Assembly (NCBI RefSeq): GCF_000722545.1
Contig: NZ_JNVM01000004.1
Span: 248,001 to 312,000, forward strand
DNA from: Paenibacillus tyrphae
Lineage (GTDB): Bacteria; Bacillota; Bacilli; Paenibacillales; NBRC-103111
Direction: 5' to 3'
Length of the DNA stretch: 64,000 nucleotides
Shown here piece by piece: positions 10,556-18,698 of the stretch. Below the pieces are notes generated by a model. That model was not told the DNA's origin, did no database searches, and saw nothing but the letters and a program-made list of their open reading frames with translations. Position numbers and translations under genes: made by a program. How positions within the stretch are numbered: position 1 is the first letter of the stretch; every line of letters starts with the position of its first letter.

Positions 10556-11671
10556 ATGAGTAAACGCGATTACTATGAAGTGCTTGGAGTAGGTAAGGAC
10601 GCTTCCCAAGAGGATATCAAGAAAGCTTACCGCAGTCTCGCTCGCCAATACCACCCGGACGTGAACAAGGCGGACGATGCCGAGTCCAAGTTCAAAGAAG
10701 CGAAGGAAGCGTACGACGTACTGAGCGACGATCAGAAGAAAGCGCAGTACGACCGCTTCGGCCATGTCGACCCGAATCAGGGCATGGGCGGCGGCTTTAA
10801 CGGCGCGGACTTCGGCGGCTTTGGCGATATCTTCGACATGTTCTTCGGCGGCGGCCAGCGGCGCAATCCGAACGCGCCGCAGCGGGGCGGCGACCTGCAA
10901 TATACGCTGACCATTGAATTCAAGGAAGCGGTATTCGGCAAAAAGACCGACATCCACATTCCTCGTACGGAAACGTGCGATACGTGTCAAGGCAGCGGCG
11001 CGAAGCCGGGAACGAAGCCTGAAACGTGCGGCGTCTGTCACGGGTCCGGGCAGCAGGAGGTCGTGCAAAATACGGCCTTCGGGCGAATCGTCAACCGCCG
11101 GGTATGCTCCGCTTGTCAAGGACAGGGAAGAATTGTCAAAGACAAATGCGGAACGTGCCATGGCTCGGGGAAAGTCAAGAAGCAGCGCACGATCAGCCTG
11201 AACATTCCGGCAGGCGTCGATGACGGGGCGCAGCTTCGCGTGACGGGAGAAGGCGAAGCCGGGACGCGGGGAGGTCCTCCGGGAGACCTGTACGTCGTGA
11301 TTCGCGTGAAATCGCATGAATTTTTCGAGCGGGAAGGCGACGACATTTATTGCGAAGTACCTCTGACGTTCGCGCAAGCGGCGCTTGGGGACGAAATCGA
11401 AATTCCGACGCTGACCGAGAAGGTGAAGCTGAAAATTCCGGCCGGTACACAGACGGATACGTATTTCCGCCTGAAAGGCAAAGGCGTTCCGCGGCTTCGC
11501 GGGTACGGGCAAGGCGACCAGCACGTGAAGGTGGTCGTCGTGACGCCGACCAACATGAATGACGAGCAGCGGGAGCTGCTGCGCGAATTCGCACGGCTCA
11601 GCGGCGAGCATACGCACGAGCAAAATCAATCGATTTTCGAGCGGATGAAAAAAGCCTTTTTAGGTGATTAA
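10556..11671 (+). CDS. dnaJ: Chaperone DnaJ (Hsp40, type I)
   Basis: J-domain cochaperone that stimulates DnaK ATPase. The J domain carries HPD at residues 33-35, followed by a Gly/Phe-rich stretch ([22 protein letters not shown]). Four zinc repeats are complete: [24 protein letters not shown] and CGTCHGSG; then come the C-terminal substrate-binding domains. Length 371 is standard. It is the last gene of the CIRCE operon and is followed by a terminator. Confidence 0.97.
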   Translation: MSKRDYYEVLGVGKDASQEDIKKAYRSLARQYHPDVNKADDAESKFKEAKEAYDVLSDDQKKAQYDRFGHVDPNQGMGGGFNGADFGGFGDIFDMFFGGGQRRNPNAPQRGGDLQYTLTIEFKEAVFGKKTDIHIPRTETCDTCQGSGAKPGTKPETCGVCHGSGQQEVVQNTAFGRIVNRRVCSACQGQGRIVKDKCGTCHGSGKVKKQRTISLNIPAGVDDGAQLRVTGEGEAGTRGGPPGDLYVVIRVKSHEFFEREGDDIYCEVPLTFAQAALGDEIEIPTLTEKVKLKIPAGTQTDTYFRLKGKGVPRLRGYGQGDQHVKVVVVTPTNMNDEQRELLREFARLSGEHTHEQNQSIFERMKKAFLGD

Positions 11672-11690
11672 GCAGATCAAGTGGCTTACG

Positions 11691-11727
11691 AAAGCACGGC
11701 GGCGATTTTTCGCTGCGGTGCTTTTTT
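11691..11727 (+). terminator. Terminator of the hrcA-dnaJ operon
   Basis: AAAGCAC (11691-11697) pairs with GTGCTTT (11718-11724), extended inward by an imperfect GGCGGCGA/TCGCTGC stem, followed by a run of T. Confidence 0.8.
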
Positions 11728-11806
11728 GCATATTTTCCTTAAGATTGGCGGACAATACAGGAGGTGGTTATCTAACTGTATAGACTACGTGAAGGAGGAA
11801 ACTGAC

Positions 11807-11965
11807 ATGAGCGAAAATGAACGTCAGGCCAATCAAGCGAATCGGCAGCTTCCCATCGCCACAAACGAAGACGTTGAATTTACTTCCGAATTGGCAGACC
11901 AAGCGGACGTCGCAGCGCGCGAGCGTGCGGCGGATGCCGATGAGAGACAGCAAGGGCAAGCGTAG
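11807..11965 (+). CDS. YfhD-family small acidic protein
   Basis: A 52-residue hydrophilic protein behind the strong ribosome-binding site GAAGGAGGAA. The C-terminal half (DVEFTSELADQADVAARERA, then ADADERQQG) resembles the YfhD family signature FS-E-L-AD-x-D-x-E-A-x-x-R-A-x-x-AD-x-R of Bacillales. Function unknown; YfhD in B. subtilis is non-essential. It is followed 18 nt later by another small gene, and the two are flanked by terminators, so they probably form a two-gene transcript. Confidence 0.72.
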   Translation: MSENERQANQANRQLPIATNEDVEFTSELADQADVAARERAADADERQQGQA

Positions 11966-11983
11966 GGAAGCGGGGTAATTCTC

Positions 11984-12379
11984 ATGGCTGAAAAAAGCAT
12001 CTTGGCTTATTTCCAGTCCAGGCAGCAAGCGGAGAGCTGCGTGCCGAAGCTGAAAGCCTTGCGTGCCGCCGATATTCAAATCGATCAATTCGGGGAGTAT
12101 CCGGGGCATGGCGTGGAGGAAACGTTCAATCCTTTAAGCAATAGCGATTTTCCGGGATTGGCCTATTTAACGCTCGGCGGGTCCGGTATGAGTCAGGATG
12201 CGCGGATATTGACCGCCGTCGATGTGGATGCCAGCGGCATGGCCGACGGCAGCAGAGAGCTGCTGGCGCCGGACCCGGAGGATATGACGCGCCGGGACAT
12301 TCTGCTGACGGTCGTCCTGGATGAAGTGACCTACGACCAAGCGATGCGGGTCATCCGCGAGGCGGGCGGCAACATCTAA
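11984..12379 (+). CDS. Conserved hypothetical protein, 131 aa
   Basis: I do not recognise a named family. The protein starts with a beta-alpha pattern (SILAYFQSRQQAESCVPKLKALRAADIQIDQF) like the N terminus of general-stress proteins of the YflT/GS17M type, where one half of a ferredoxin-like fold is followed by a variable middle. A second pattern, ILLTVVLDEVTYDQAMRVIREAGG, at the C terminus would complete such a fold. There is no signal peptide or membrane segment. ATG at 11984 lacks a perfect ribosome-binding site (GGGAAGCGGGG nearby). It may be co-transcribed with the YfhD-like gene; a strong terminator follows. Confidence 0.75.
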   Translation: MAEKSILAYFQSRQQAESCVPKLKALRAADIQIDQFGEYPGHGVEETFNPLSNSDFPGLAYLTLGGSGMSQDARILTAVDVDASGMADGSRELLAPDPEDMTRRDILLTVVLDEVTYDQAMRVIREAGGNI

Positions 12380-12410
12380 AACCCGGCAAAGCCGGCATTC
12401 GCTACCGGTG

Positions 12411-12452
12411 ATAACGGTTCTTTGCATGTCCGACATGCGGGGAACCGTTTTT
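12411..12452 (+). terminator. Strong Rho-independent terminator
   Basis: AACGGTTC (12413-12420) pairs with GAACCGTT (12442-12449), with an inner GCATGT/ACATGC stem and a following T-run. It closes the two-gene unit before prmA. Confidence 0.88.
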
Positions 12453-12470
12453 CGCATGCGGCAGCGCCGT

Positions 12471-12499
12471 TTTACCCGCGCCCGTAATTGTTGTATACT
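12471..12499 (+). promoter_or_regulatory. Putative sigma-A promoter of prmA
   Basis: TTTACC (12471-12476), 17 bp, TATACT (12494-12499), downstream of a terminator and about 48 nt before the prmA start codon. Confidence 0.6.
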
Positions 12500-12546
12500 A
12501 AGATTTACGTGTGCTTGCATAAGCAAAATATGGGAGGGAATACCCG

Positions 12547-13527
12547 GTGCGTTGGCATGAATTAACGGTACATACGACAGAAGAAGCAATCGAGATGATT
12601 TCGAATTTTATACACGAGTTTGGGGCAGGCGGGGTGTCGATCGAGGAGTCCGGGACGCTCAACAAGAAGAGGGATACGTCGCTCGGACAATGGTATGAGC
12701 TGCCGCTGAACGATATTCCGGAAGGCCGGGCCGTCATCAAAGGCTACTTCGCCGAAGGAACCGACATGGATGCGATTCTGGAGGAGCTGAAGCGATCCGT
12801 CGATCAGCTTGCAGAATACGATATTGATACCGGCAATCCCGCCTACGAGTTGAAGGATGTGGACGACGAGGATTGGGCGAACGCGTGGAAGCAGTACTTC
12901 AAGCCGCTGCGCGTGACGGACCGGCTAACGATTAAGCCGACTTGGGAGGAGTATACGCCGGAAGCGGACGAGCTGATTCTGGAGCTGGACCCCGGAATGG
13001 CCTTCGGCACGGGCACGCATGCGACGACGTCGCTTTGCTTGCGTACTCTGGAGAAGTTCGTGCAAGGCGGCGAAGACGTGATCGACGTCGGCACGGGCTC
13101 AGGTATTTTGGCCATTGCGGCTGCCAAGCTGGGCGCGAAGCATGTGCTGGCGCTTGACCTTGATCCGGTGGCCGTGTCCAGTGCCACGGAGAACGTGCAT
13201 CTGAACGGGCTGGATCAGCAGATCACGGTGAAGCTGAGCGACCTGCTGCAGGTGCTGAACGAGCATAAAGCGGAAGCGGCCGGAAGCGGCGCGCTCGGCG
13301 TCAAGCTGCCCGTACAGGTCGTTGTAGCGAACATTTTGGCCGAAATTATACTGCTGTTCGTACAAGACGTGTACGAAGTGCTGGAGCCGGGTGGACGCTA
13401 TATCGTATCCGGCGTTATCAAGAGCAAGCAGCAAGCGGTAGAAGAAGCGCTGACCGCGGCCGGTTTCGAGTTGATCGAGCAAACCGAGGAGCAGGATTGG
13501 GTTGTGCTTGTTGCCAGAAAGCCGTAG
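12547..13527 (+). CDS. prmA: Ribosomal protein L11 methyltransferase
   Basis: PrmA trimethylates ribosomal protein L11 using S-adenosylmethionine. N-terminal substrate-binding domain (MRWHELTVHTTEEAIEMIS), then the DPGMAFGTGTHATT segment and SAM motif I DVGTGSGILAIAAAKLGA, followed by ALDLDPVAV and VVANILAEI. Length 326 is slightly above average because of a short low-complexity loop (HKAEAAGSGALGVK). GTG at 12547 follows GGGAGGG. First gene of a probable prmA-M50 protease-rsmE-mtaB unit. Confidence 0.95.
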   Translation: MRWHELTVHTTEEAIEMISNFIHEFGAGGVSIEESGTLNKKRDTSLGQWYELPLNDIPEGRAVIKGYFAEGTDMDAILEELKRSVDQLAEYDIDTGNPAYELKDVDDEDWANAWKQYFKPLRVTDRLTIKPTWEEYTPEADELILELDPGMAFGTGTHATTSLCLRTLEKFVQGGEDVIDVGTGSGILAIAAAKLGAKHVLALDLDPVAVSSATENVHLNGLDQQITVKLSDLLQVLNEHKAEAAGSGALGVKLPVQVVVANILAEIILLFVQDVYEVLEPGGRYIVSGVIKSKQQAVEEALTAAGFELIEQTEEQDWVVLVARKP

Positions 13528-13537
13528 GTGAGCCGAG

Positions 13538-14224
13538 ATGAGCTGGAATTTTTTCGCCTACCCGCTGGAGGAAATGCCGTTTGTTTTCCTTGTGCTGTTG
13601 ATCAGCTTTACCGTGCACGAATTCGCGCACGCTTATTTTGCCGACCGGTTCGGCGATCCGACGCCGCGGTCGATGGGGCGGCTTACGCTGAATCCGCGCG
13701 TACACCTCGATCTGCTGGGGATGATCTTTTTTCTGATCGTCGGCATCGGGTGGGCGAAGCCGGTTCTGGTCAACCGCAGCCATTTCAAAAAGCCCCGGCT
13801 GATGGGGATCATCGTATCGTTGGCCGGGCCGCTCAGCAACTTGGTGCTTGCTTTCGTTAGCTTGATCCTGTTCTATGCCCTGATCCGTATGGGCGTGTTA
13901 ACCGGAACGTCGCAAGGGGTAAGCCTGGCGATTCAGCTGTTTTTCACCCGGATGGTCCTGATGAATATTTTCTTGTTCATACTCAACTTGATTCCATTCC
14001 CTCCGCTGGACGGCTACCGCATTGTGGAGGATCTGCTGCCGCGCAGAATCATGATGAAGATCAAGCCTTACGAGCAGTGGCTGTTTTACGCGATTTTGCT
14101 GATGTTCTTCATCCCGCCGATCCGGCAGATTACGCTCGGGCCGATCTTTGCCCTGCAAGGACCGATTTTTGCAGCGTTCGATTCCGTGGCGAAGCTGATG
14201 TTCGGGGTAGGCATCCGGATGTGA
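13538..14224 (+). CDS. Site-2 protease family (peptidase M50) membrane protein
   Basis: Intramembrane metalloprotease of 228 residues with about five to six hydrophobic segments. The zinc motif HEFAH (HExxH) is in the first membrane region at about residues 28-32, and the second zinc-ligand segment is NLIPFPPLDGYR (about 149-160), where D is the third ligand. It lacks the PDZ domain of SpoIVFB/RasP relatives and resembles the short YwhC-type group. The substrate is unknown. It starts 10 nt after prmA and is likely co-transcribed. Confidence 0.9.
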   Translation: MSWNFFAYPLEEMPFVFLVLLISFTVHEFAHAYFADRFGDPTPRSMGRLTLNPRVHLDLLGMIFFLIVGIGWAKPVLVNRSHFKKPRLMGIIVSLAGPLSNLVLAFVSLILFYALIRMGVLTGTSQGVSLAIQLFFTRMVLMNIFLFILNLIPFPPLDGYRIVEDLLPRRIMMKIKPYEQWLFYAILLMFFIPPIRQITLGPIFALQGPIFAAFDSVAKLMFGVGIRM

Positions 14225-14296
14225 TCGTTTCCGGTAAAATTGGTTAATTTTCTTCGGAAACTGGCGTTTAGAGTGAAAAAAGTGTATGATGGAGGA

Positions 14297-14338
14297 TGAC
14301 CGTTTCTACGTCTCGTATAAGCGGTCAACCTATTTTTG
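14297..14338 (+). terminator. Attenuator-like hairpin in the rsmE leader
   Basis: GACCGTTT (14298-14305) pairs with AAGCGGTC (14319-14326) with an inner ACG/CGT stem, followed by AACCTATTTTTG. It lies 20 nt upstream of the rsmE start. A second hairpin, GTTTCCG (14227-14233) / CGGAAAC (14255-14261), precedes it, just after the M50 stop codon. Confidence 0.45.
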
Positions 14339-14357
14339 TGGAAGCGAAGGATACGGA

Positions 14358-15134
14358 ATGCAGCGATATTTCATTCATCCGAACGAATTTGCGGATGCTG
14401 TGGTTACGATAACCGGGGACGATGCGCATCATTTGATTCGCGTGATGCGGGCGAAGCCGGGAGATACGTGTATAGTGAGCGACGGCGTGAGCCGGGAGGC
14501 GCTTGTGCGCATTCGTTCGTTGGAGGACCGGCAGGTGACGGCGGATATTGTGGACCGTCTGCCGATGGAGAACGAAGCGGCGGTTGACGTATGGATCGCT
14601 CAAAGCCTGCCCAAAGGGGACAAGATGGAGCTTGTCATCCAGAAAGGGACGGAAATCGGCGCCGTCCGTTTTTTGCCGTTCGTTTCGGAGCGTACGGTCG
14701 TTCAATTGGACGGCAAAAAGGAAGGCAAGCGGCTCGAACGCTGGCAGAAAATCGCCAAAGAAGCAGCCGAGCAGGCGCACCGCAACCGCGTTCCCGCGGT
14801 CGATTCCGTGCTTTCCTGGAAAGAGCTGCTGCGGACGGCTTCGGAGGCGGATGCCGCCTGGATCTGCTATGAGAAGCAGGACGCGCAGCAGCTTCGCCGG
14901 GCGATACGAGAAGCAGTGACCAAAGGAAGCGACCGGACCGGCGGAAGCCGCGTCAAGCTGATGCTGATCGTCGGACCCGAGGGCGGGTTCAGCGAGCGGG
15001 AAGTTTCGGAGGCGGAGGCGGTCGGCTGCGTTGCGGTCGGCTTGGGCAAACGAATTTTACGAACGGAGACGGCCGCCATGGTCGGACTCACATGCATTTT
15101 ATACGAATCCGGAGAGATGGGGGGAGAACAATAA
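14358..15134 (+). CDS. rsmE: 16S rRNA (uracil1498-N3)-methyltransferase
   Basis: SPOUT-class methyltransferase that modifies U1498 in 16S rRNA. The N-terminal PUA-like domain starts MQRYFIHP, with ITGDDAHHLIRVMR. The SPOUT knot contains KMELVIQKGTEIG, LMLIVGPEGGFSEREV and LGKRILRTETAAM, the family's SAM-binding signatures. The ATG at 14358 matches the family N terminus and has GAAGGA 7 nt upstream; the longer frame from 14286 would run through the leader hairpin. The mtaB gene follows immediately. Confidence 0.94.
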   Translation: MQRYFIHPNEFADAVVTITGDDAHHLIRVMRAKPGDTCIVSDGVSREALVRIRSLEDRQVTADIVDRLPMENEAAVDVWIAQSLPKGDKMELVIQKGTEIGAVRFLPFVSERTVVQLDGKKEGKRLERWQKIAKEAAEQAHRNRVPAVDSVLSWKELLRTASEADAAWICYEKQDAQQLRRAIREAVTKGSDRTGGSRVKLMLIVGPEGGFSEREVSEAEAVGCVAVGLGKRILRTETAAMVGLTCILYESGEMGGEQ

Positions 15135-16541
15135 ATGGCAACCGTCGCTTTTCATACGCTCGGATGCAAAGTCAACTTCTACGATACGGAAGCGATCTGG
15201 CAGCTGTTTAAACAGGAAGGCTACGAGCAGGTTGATTTCGAATCGACGGCCGATGTCTATGTCGTCAATACCTGTACGGTGACCAATACGGGGGATAAAA
15301 AAAGCCGCCAGATGATTCGGCGCGCCATTCGCAGAAACCCGGAAGCGATCGTCGCGGTGACCGGCTGCTACGCGCAAACGTCGCCGGCCGAAATCATGGC
15401 GATTCCGGGCGTCGATCTGGTCATCGGAACGCAGGACCGGGACAAAATCATGCCTTACGTGAAACAGCTGGAGCAGGAGCGTCAGCCGATCAACGCCGTG
15501 CGCAATATTATGAAAACACGCGCGTTCGAAGAGCTGGACGTGCCGGACTTTTCGGATCGTACGCGTGCTTTCCTGAAAATTCAGGAGGGCTGCAATAACT
15601 TCTGCACCTTCTGCATTATTCCGTGGTCGCGCGGCCTCATGCGCAGCCGCGAGCCGCAAAGCGTGCTGAATCAAGCCCGTATGCTCGTCGACGCAGGTTA
15701 TCAGGAGATCGTGCTGACAGGGATTCATACCGGCGGCTACGGGGAGGATATGGAGGATTACAGCCTCGCCAAGCTGCTGTGGGATCTGGACAAGGTCGAC
15801 GGCCTGAAGCGGATTCGCATCAGCTCGATCGAGGCGAGCCAAATTACGGACGAAGTGCTTGAGGTGCTGCAAGCCTCGGACAAAATGTGCCGTCATCTGC
15901 ACATTCCGCTGCAAGCCGGAGACGACGAAGTGCTCAAGCGGATGCGCCGGAAATATACGACGGAGCAATTTGCCCGCAAAATCGAGCACATCCATCGGAT
16001 TATGCCGGGCGTCGCGATTACGACGGACGTTATCGTCGGTTTCCCGGGGGAGACGGATGAGATGTTCCGCCGCGGCTACCAGTTTATGGAGCAGATGAAA
16101 TTTTCGGAAATGCACGTATTCCCGTATTCCAAACGGACCGGTACGCCGGCCGCACGGATGGAGGATCAGATTGACGAGGAAATTAAAAACGCCCGCGTAC
16201 ACGAACTGATCGATTTGTCCGAAAGGATGCAGCTCAGCTACGCGGAGACGTTTGTCGGGCAAGTGCTGGAGATCATTCCGGAGCGGGACTATAAGGGTCA
16301 GCCGGGAAGCGGCTTGCTCATGGGCTATTCGGACAACTACCTGCAGCTCGTGTTCGAAGGCAGCGAGGACTGGATCGGCCAAGTATGCCGGGTGAAGGTC
16401 ACCGAAGCCGGAGTCAACGAGTGCCGCGGCCAGCTTGTCCGTGCCCCCGAAGCGGGAGCCGTTCACCCGCCGTCCAGAGCGACAGGCACGGGCGGTTCGG
16501 CCGAGACGATTCCGGGACAAGCGGCTAAAGCGATCGTATAA
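15135..16541 (+). CDS. mtaB: tRNA (N6-threonylcarbamoyladenosine37-C2)-methylthiotransferase MtaB
   Basis: Radical SAM methylthiotransferase that turns t6A37 into ms2t6A37 in tRNA decoding ANN codons. The UPF0004 domain has its three cluster cysteines (C11 in LGCKVNFYD, NTCTVTN, and TGCYAQ). The radical SAM motif CNNFCTFC follows, then the C-terminal TRAM-like domain. The last about 30 residues (APEAGAVHPPSRATG onward) are a low-complexity extension. Length 468 versus about 450 usual. It starts one base after the rsmE stop. Same order as B. subtilis yqeU-yqeV; the synteny with B. subtilis breaks after this gene. Confidence 0.95.
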   Translation: MATVAFHTLGCKVNFYDTEAIWQLFKQEGYEQVDFESTADVYVVNTCTVTNTGDKKSRQMIRRAIRRNPEAIVAVTGCYAQTSPAEIMAIPGVDLVIGTQDRDKIMPYVKQLEQERQPINAVRNIMKTRAFEELDVPDFSDRTRAFLKIQEGCNNFCTFCIIPWSRGLMRSREPQSVLNQARMLVDAGYQEIVLTGIHTGGYGEDMEDYSLAKLLWDLDKVDGLKRIRISSIEASQITDEVLEVLQASDKMCRHLHIPLQAGDDEVLKRMRRKYTTEQFARKIEHIHRIMPGVAITTDVIVGFPGETDEMFRRGYQFMEQMKFSEMHVFPYSKRTGTPAARMEDQIDEEIKNARVHELIDLSERMQLSYAETFVGQVLEIIPERDYKGQPGSGLLMGYSDNYLQLVFEGSEDWIGQVCRVKVTEAGVNECRGQLVRAPEAGAVHPPSRATGTGGSAETIPGQAAKAIV

Positions 16542-16550
16542 GCTGAAAAA

Positions 16551-16652
16551 CGAAGGATTTCATTCGACGATAGGCAGCGCGTCTTTCCTGCGGCATCCAT
16601 GATTCGAGCCGCCGGCAGGACCGCTTGCGTCCCGCCGGGTGAAGTCCTTTCG
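16551..16652 (+). repeat. Imperfect palindrome between mtaB and the NUDIX gene
   Basis: CGAAGGATTTCA (16551-16562) pairs with TGAAGTCCTTTCG (16640-16652) with one bulge and one G-U. Nested inside, TCCTGC (16586-16591) pairs with GCAGGA (16615-16620) and CGGC with GCCG. There is no terminal T-run, so it is not an ordinary terminator. It fills most of the 137-nt gap. Confidence 0.5.
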
Positions 16653-16678
16653 ATTTCCAATAGGAAAGGGTGATGTCG

Positions 16679-17110
16679 ATGAAGGAAATTTCGGCAGGTG
16701 GCGTGGTGTTTCGCAAGATCGGAAACGACGTGCAGGTGCAAATGATCCAGGACCGGTACGGCAAAATTACGCTGCCGAAAGGCAAGATGGAAGCCGGGGA
16801 AACGATAGAGCAAACGGCGCTGCGCGAAATTCTCGAAGAAACGGGAATTACGGGAACCATTGTGCATCCGCTGGAGACGATCACGTACCAATTCGCCATG
16901 AACGGCGGAGTCATCGACAAAGAGGTCCACTATTTTCTGGTGGAAGCGACCGGAGGCACTCTGCAGGCGCAGGTCGAGGAAATCCGCGGCGTCGAATGGC
17001 TTCATCCGCTTGAGGCATGGCATCAGCAGAAGCATTCCGGATACGGGAACAACGATTCCGTTCTTCAAAAGGCGCTGAATGCGCTGGGCTATGAAGTGAA
17101 CGGACAATGA
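16679..17110 (+). CDS. NUDIX hydrolase
   Basis: Nucleoside-diphosphate-linked hydrolase of 143 residues with a complete Nudix box, GKMEAGET...REILEETGI (G-x5-E-x7-R-E-U-x-E-E-x-G-U), at about residues 36-58. The N-terminal strand KEISAGGVVFRKIG and the final QKALNALGYEV are usual for diadenosine-polyphosphate or related hydrolases, but the substrate cannot be told from sequence. The ATG at 16679 has AGGAAAGGG at optimal distance; ATG 16673 and GTG 16670 are too close to it. Confidence 0.9.
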   Translation: MKEISAGGVVFRKIGNDVQVQMIQDRYGKITLPKGKMEAGETIEQTALREILEETGITGTIVHPLETITYQFAMNGGVIDKEVHYFLVEATGGTLQAQVEEIRGVEWLHPLEAWHQQKHSGYGNNDSVLQKALNALGYEVNGQ

Positions 17111-17177
17111 CCGGATTTGACCTGAAACGGGGGCTCAGCGGCACCTCGTCGTACTAAACATTGGGAGGACTTCGGCC

Positions 17178-18548
17178 ATGGCTGTCGTTGTATTGCAGAA
17201 AAAAAGAAAAAAACGATTGGAAGAAGGTCACCCATGGGTGTACCGCTCGGAAATCGAGCGCGTGGAGGGCGAAGTGCCGCCTGGAGGGCTCGTATCCGTA
17301 CATACGCACGCCGGTCAATATTTGGCGACCGGGTATTATAATCCGGCTTCCCAATTGACCGTGCGGATTGTTTCCTACGAACCGATGGAAGAAATGACAC
17401 ACGCCTACTTTGTCCGCCGGATTCAAGAATGCAAGGAGCACCGGGAACGGTTTTTGCCGAACGCCGGGTCGTATCGGCTCGTTTACGGCGAGTCGGATTT
17501 CTTGCCGGGACTGATCGTGGACAAATTTGAGGACGTGCTGGTGGTACAGATTTTGACGCTTGGCATGGAGCAGGTGCGGGAGGCGGTCGTTTCCGCGTTG
17601 GTCGAGGTGATGCGTCCGGCCGGCATTTACGAGCGCAGCGACGTCTCTGTGCGGCAGCTCGAAGGCCTGGAGCAACGGACCGGCGTGCTGTACGGCGAAT
17701 GCCCGCAGCATGTTACGATCCGCGAGAACGGAATCGTTCTGGAAGTGGATATTGCGCAGGGGCAGAAGACCGGTTATTTTTTCGACCAGCGGGAAAACCG
17801 GGCCGCTTTGGAACCGCTCATGAAGGGCTGGGGCAAGCGGAGCGGCATTGAGCTGCAAGATCGGGTGCTGGATGACGGAACGGTAAAGCGCATGCCGGTC
17901 AACCGGAACGGTAGCGAAGTGACGTTTCCTTATTGGGACGGCGCGACGGTGCTGGAATGCTTCTCGCATACCGGCAGCTTTACGCTTCATGCGTGCCAAT
18001 TCGGCGCCAAAAAAGTAACGTGCCTCGACATTTCCGAGCATGCCGTCGAAACAGCCAAGCGGAACGTGGAGCTGAACGGCTTCAGCGACCGGGTAGAGTT
18101 CGTCGTCGCCGACGCGTTCGATTACCTGCGCGAGCAGGCCCGCGGCTTGGATCTGCGGCAGGAGCGGGGAAAAGCGGGCGACCGGAAGGTCGATACATCG
18201 GTGCCTCTTGCCGCAAAAGGCAGAACGTGGGACGTGGTCATTTTGGACCCGCCGGCTTTCGCCAAGTCGCGGAGCGCAGTAGAAGGGGCGTGCCGGGGCT
18301 ACAAGGATATTAACCTGCACGGCATGAAGCTGGTGAACGAAGGCGGATATTTGGTGACGGCGAGCTGCTCCTACCATATGAAGCCGGAGCTGTTCCTTGA
18401 AACGATCCACGCGGCCGCTTACGATGCAGGTAAAACGCTGCGTCTGGTCGAATTCCGCAATGCCGGCAAGGATCATCCCCGCATTCTCGGGGTGGAGGAA
18501 GGCAACTATTTGAAGTTCGCTATTTTTGAGGTTCGCAGCAGACGATAA
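17178..18548 (+). CDS. RlmI-like class I SAM-dependent rRNA methyltransferase
   Basis: Probable 23S rRNA cytosine C5-methyltransferase. The N-terminal PUA-type domain (LQKKRKKRLEEGHPWVYRSEI) and the EEA/RlmI middle region (SDFLPGLIVDKFED, GYFFDQRENR) are followed by the Rossmann domain: SAM motif LECFSHTGSFTLHA, LDISEHAVETAKRN, catalytic DPPAFAKS and SCSYHM. It is longer (456) than E. coli RlmI (396) because of two inserts, one near residues 215-250 before the SAM motif and one (about 315-350) before TWDVVILDPP. ATG follows GGGAGGAC. Terminator after the gene. Confidence 0.88.
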   Translation: MAVVVLQKKRKKRLEEGHPWVYRSEIERVEGEVPPGGLVSVHTHAGQYLATGYYNPASQLTVRIVSYEPMEEMTHAYFVRRIQECKEHRERFLPNAGSYRLVYGESDFLPGLIVDKFEDVLVVQILTLGMEQVREAVVSALVEVMRPAGIYERSDVSVRQLEGLEQRTGVLYGECPQHVTIRENGIVLEVDIAQGQKTGYFFDQRENRAALEPLMKGWGKRSGIELQDRVLDDGTVKRMPVNRNGSEVTFPYWDGATVLECFSHTGSFTLHACQFGAKKVTCLDISEHAVETAKRNVELNGFSDRVEFVVADAFDYLREQARGLDLRQERGKAGDRKVDTSVPLAAKGRTWDVVILDPPAFAKSRSAVEGACRGYKDINLHGMKLVNEGGYLVTASCSYHMKPELFLETIHAAAYDAGKTLRLVEFRNAGKDHPRILGVEEGNYLKFAIFEVRSRR

Positions 18549-18566
18549 CAGAATCAGCAAGAAACA

Positions 18567-18603
18567 AGCCTTAGTTCGGTACGCAGCCGCACTAAGGTTT
18601 TTT
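18567..18603 (+). terminator. Rho-independent terminator
   Basis: CCTTAGT (18569-18575) pairs with ACTAAGG (18591-18597), followed by TTTTTTG. Confidence 0.85.
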
Positions 18604-18621
18604 GATTCCTTGTAGATAGAT

Positions 18622-18651
18622 TTGACGGCGGGCAGACCGTTATATTATGAT
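18622..18651 (+). promoter_or_regulatory. Putative sigma-A promoter of the nitroreductase gene
   Basis: TTGACG (18622-18627), 18 bp, TATGAT (18646-18651), between a terminator and the gene start about 48 nt downstream. Confidence 0.6.
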
Positions 18652-18698
18652 CCATGCGGTAGCTTCTTTCATAGGATGATTTCGGAGGTGCAGATTTG

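Noticed and set aside
15099..16520. 473-residue minus-strand open frame
   Set aside because: Mirror of mtaB; no ribosome-binding site or recognisable domain.
17154..18560. 468-residue minus-strand frame
   Set aside because: Shadow of the RlmI-like methyltransferase gene, which has a full set of motifs on the plus strand.
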